Source: a virus
Virus record (IMG/VR): IMGVR_UViG_3300025770_000067
Span: 1-30,265 of that record
Direction: 5' to 3' (one strand)
DNA length: 30,265 nucleotides
In this document: positions 29,687 through 30,265 of the stretch, in pieces
How positions within the stretch are numbered: position 1 is the stretch's first letter
Layout: the number at the start of each line of letters is the position of its first letter
Notes under the pieces: model-generated
The model's input: only the letters and a program-made list of their open reading frames with translations
Database searches by the model: none
What the model was told of the DNA's origin: nothing
Translations under genes and position numbers: made by a program

Positions 29687-30248
29687 AGATACCTGTGAAG
29701 AACATACTGGCACAAGTTTAGAGTTAGAACGCTTTAAAGCCAAGATAAGAGAAATCTGGTCAAGGATGCTCGTGGAAACTTATAAATTGAATTATGATTC
29801 AGAAGATGAAGATAGTATGTCAGAAGAGGAATACATCGAACATAATGCTCTTAAATTTGCAGATGAACCAGAAGAAGAAACAGAACTAGATTCTCTTATG
29901 GATATGCTTGATGGTCTATTAGACCCTAAAGAAGAATTGGATAGTGTTCAATCCGAAGGCAAAGCACCTACCTATAGTGGTGGTGGACTTAAATCAAATA
30001 ACGAAAAAGGAAAAATAGAGGCAACAGTTTATGAAGTTAATCACAAATCTACAAAAACTCCAAGCGATTCTCGTTCTGGAGTTAAAGGTGGCTCGTATGA
30101 GGGTACGCCTAGCGGTAAGATTTCTAAGAAAAAAGATGACCCAGTTATCACAAAGTATTCGCCACTCTTAGAGGAAATTAAAGATGAGCTTAAAGCTTTA
30201 GCGGATAGACAAAGAATTGGTAGAAGAAAAATGAGGTTCAGACTCTAA
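29673..30248 (+). CDS. Acidic hypothetical protein (191 aa), GTG start
   Basis: GTG at 29673 with AAGGA upstream. Acidic helices in the N-terminal half (EDEDSMSEEEYIEH; EEETELDSLMDMLDGLL) are followed by a Ser/Gly/Lys-rich low-complexity middle and a charged C-terminus (EEIKDELKALADRQRIGRRK). No family was identified. It overlaps the next partial gene by 1 nt (TAATG). Its position after the capsid gene suggests a virion assembly role. Confidence 0.6.
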   Translation: MDIFKDTCEEHTGTSLELERFKAKIREIWSRMLVETYKLNYDSEDEDSMSEEEYIEHNALKFADEPEEETELDSLMDMLDGLLDPKEELDSVQSEGKAPTYSGGGLKSNNEKGKIEATVYEVNHKSTKTPSDSRSGVKGGSYEGTPSGKISKKKDDPVITKYSPLLEEIKDELKALADRQRIGRRKMRFRL

Positions 30249-30265
30249 TGTCACCAACAAGATTG
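30248..30265 (+). CDS. Start of next gene, cut by right edge
   Basis: ATG at 30248 overlaps the preceding TAA as TAATG and reads MSPTRL before the window ends. Only the start of a coupled gene can be seen. The rest lies outside. Confidence 0.5.

Noticed and set aside
1-30265. Terminal redundancy between the two ends of the window
   Set aside because: The first 20 bases and the last 25 bases share no visible repeat, so direct terminal repeats could not be supported.

Overview
The window is a 30.3 kb stretch of an AT-rich, densely packed tailed-phage genome. It carries terminase, portal, scaffold, capsid, adaptor, tail-hub, tail-fibre, internal-virion and lysozyme genes. There is also a compact replication/recombination block (winged-helix initiator, DnaB-type helicase, SSB-like, ERF annealing protein, NinB-like, RusA, DUF1364-type nuclease). 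No phage RNA polymerase, DNA polymerase, integrase or tRNA gene was seen. Large internal-virion proteins next to a gp4-like adaptor, and no tail-tube, sheath or tape-measure genes, point to a short-tailed (podovirus-like) phage. Low GC, tiny intergenic gaps and a Cys-rich NPLYD-type repeat at the left end recall marine podoviruses infecting SAR11-like bacteria (the HTVC010P-type pelagiphages). That assignment is from memory, not from a search.

Layout: (1) 1-11716, plus strand: late genes, namely a Glu-rich C-terminal fragment, three membrane/coiled-coil proteins including a holin-like one, a metallophosphoesterase, adaptor, hub/stabilisation protein, fibre, four probable internal virion proteins and a lysozyme. 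(2) 11720-18209, minus strand: small lysis-like, recombination and replication genes, read from a promoter region near 18.2 kb. (3) 18284-22826, plus strand: early/accessory genes of 35-134 residues, several with CxxC zinc-ribbon signatures, organised into short transcription units with their own extended -10 promoters, 5' hairpins and intrinsic terminators. (4) 22827-23463: about 640 bp of non-coding DNA with direct and inverted repeats. (5) 23464-30265, plus strand: packaging and head genes. The last gene is cut by the right edge and the first by the left edge. Both edges lie in plus-strand late genes, so the late operon probably runs from 23.47 kb off the right end, through a missing piece, and into the left end of a circular or circularly permuted genome (inference).

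The genes combine into a simple programme. Host RNA polymerase would read the sigma70-like promoters around 18-23 kb. The small plus-strand genes would act on the host, and the minus-strand set would replicate the DNA by initiator plus helicase and recombine it by ERF, SSB, NinB and RusA. The late operon would then build, package and release virions. The most interesting material is RNA-level: a possible pseudoknotted leader at 19608-19694, an attenuator-like leader upstream of the SSB-like gene at 17461-17595, a structured leader at 13715-13761, and a recurrent promoter/hairpin/Shine-Dalgarno cassette whose stem changes sequence but keeps its pairing.
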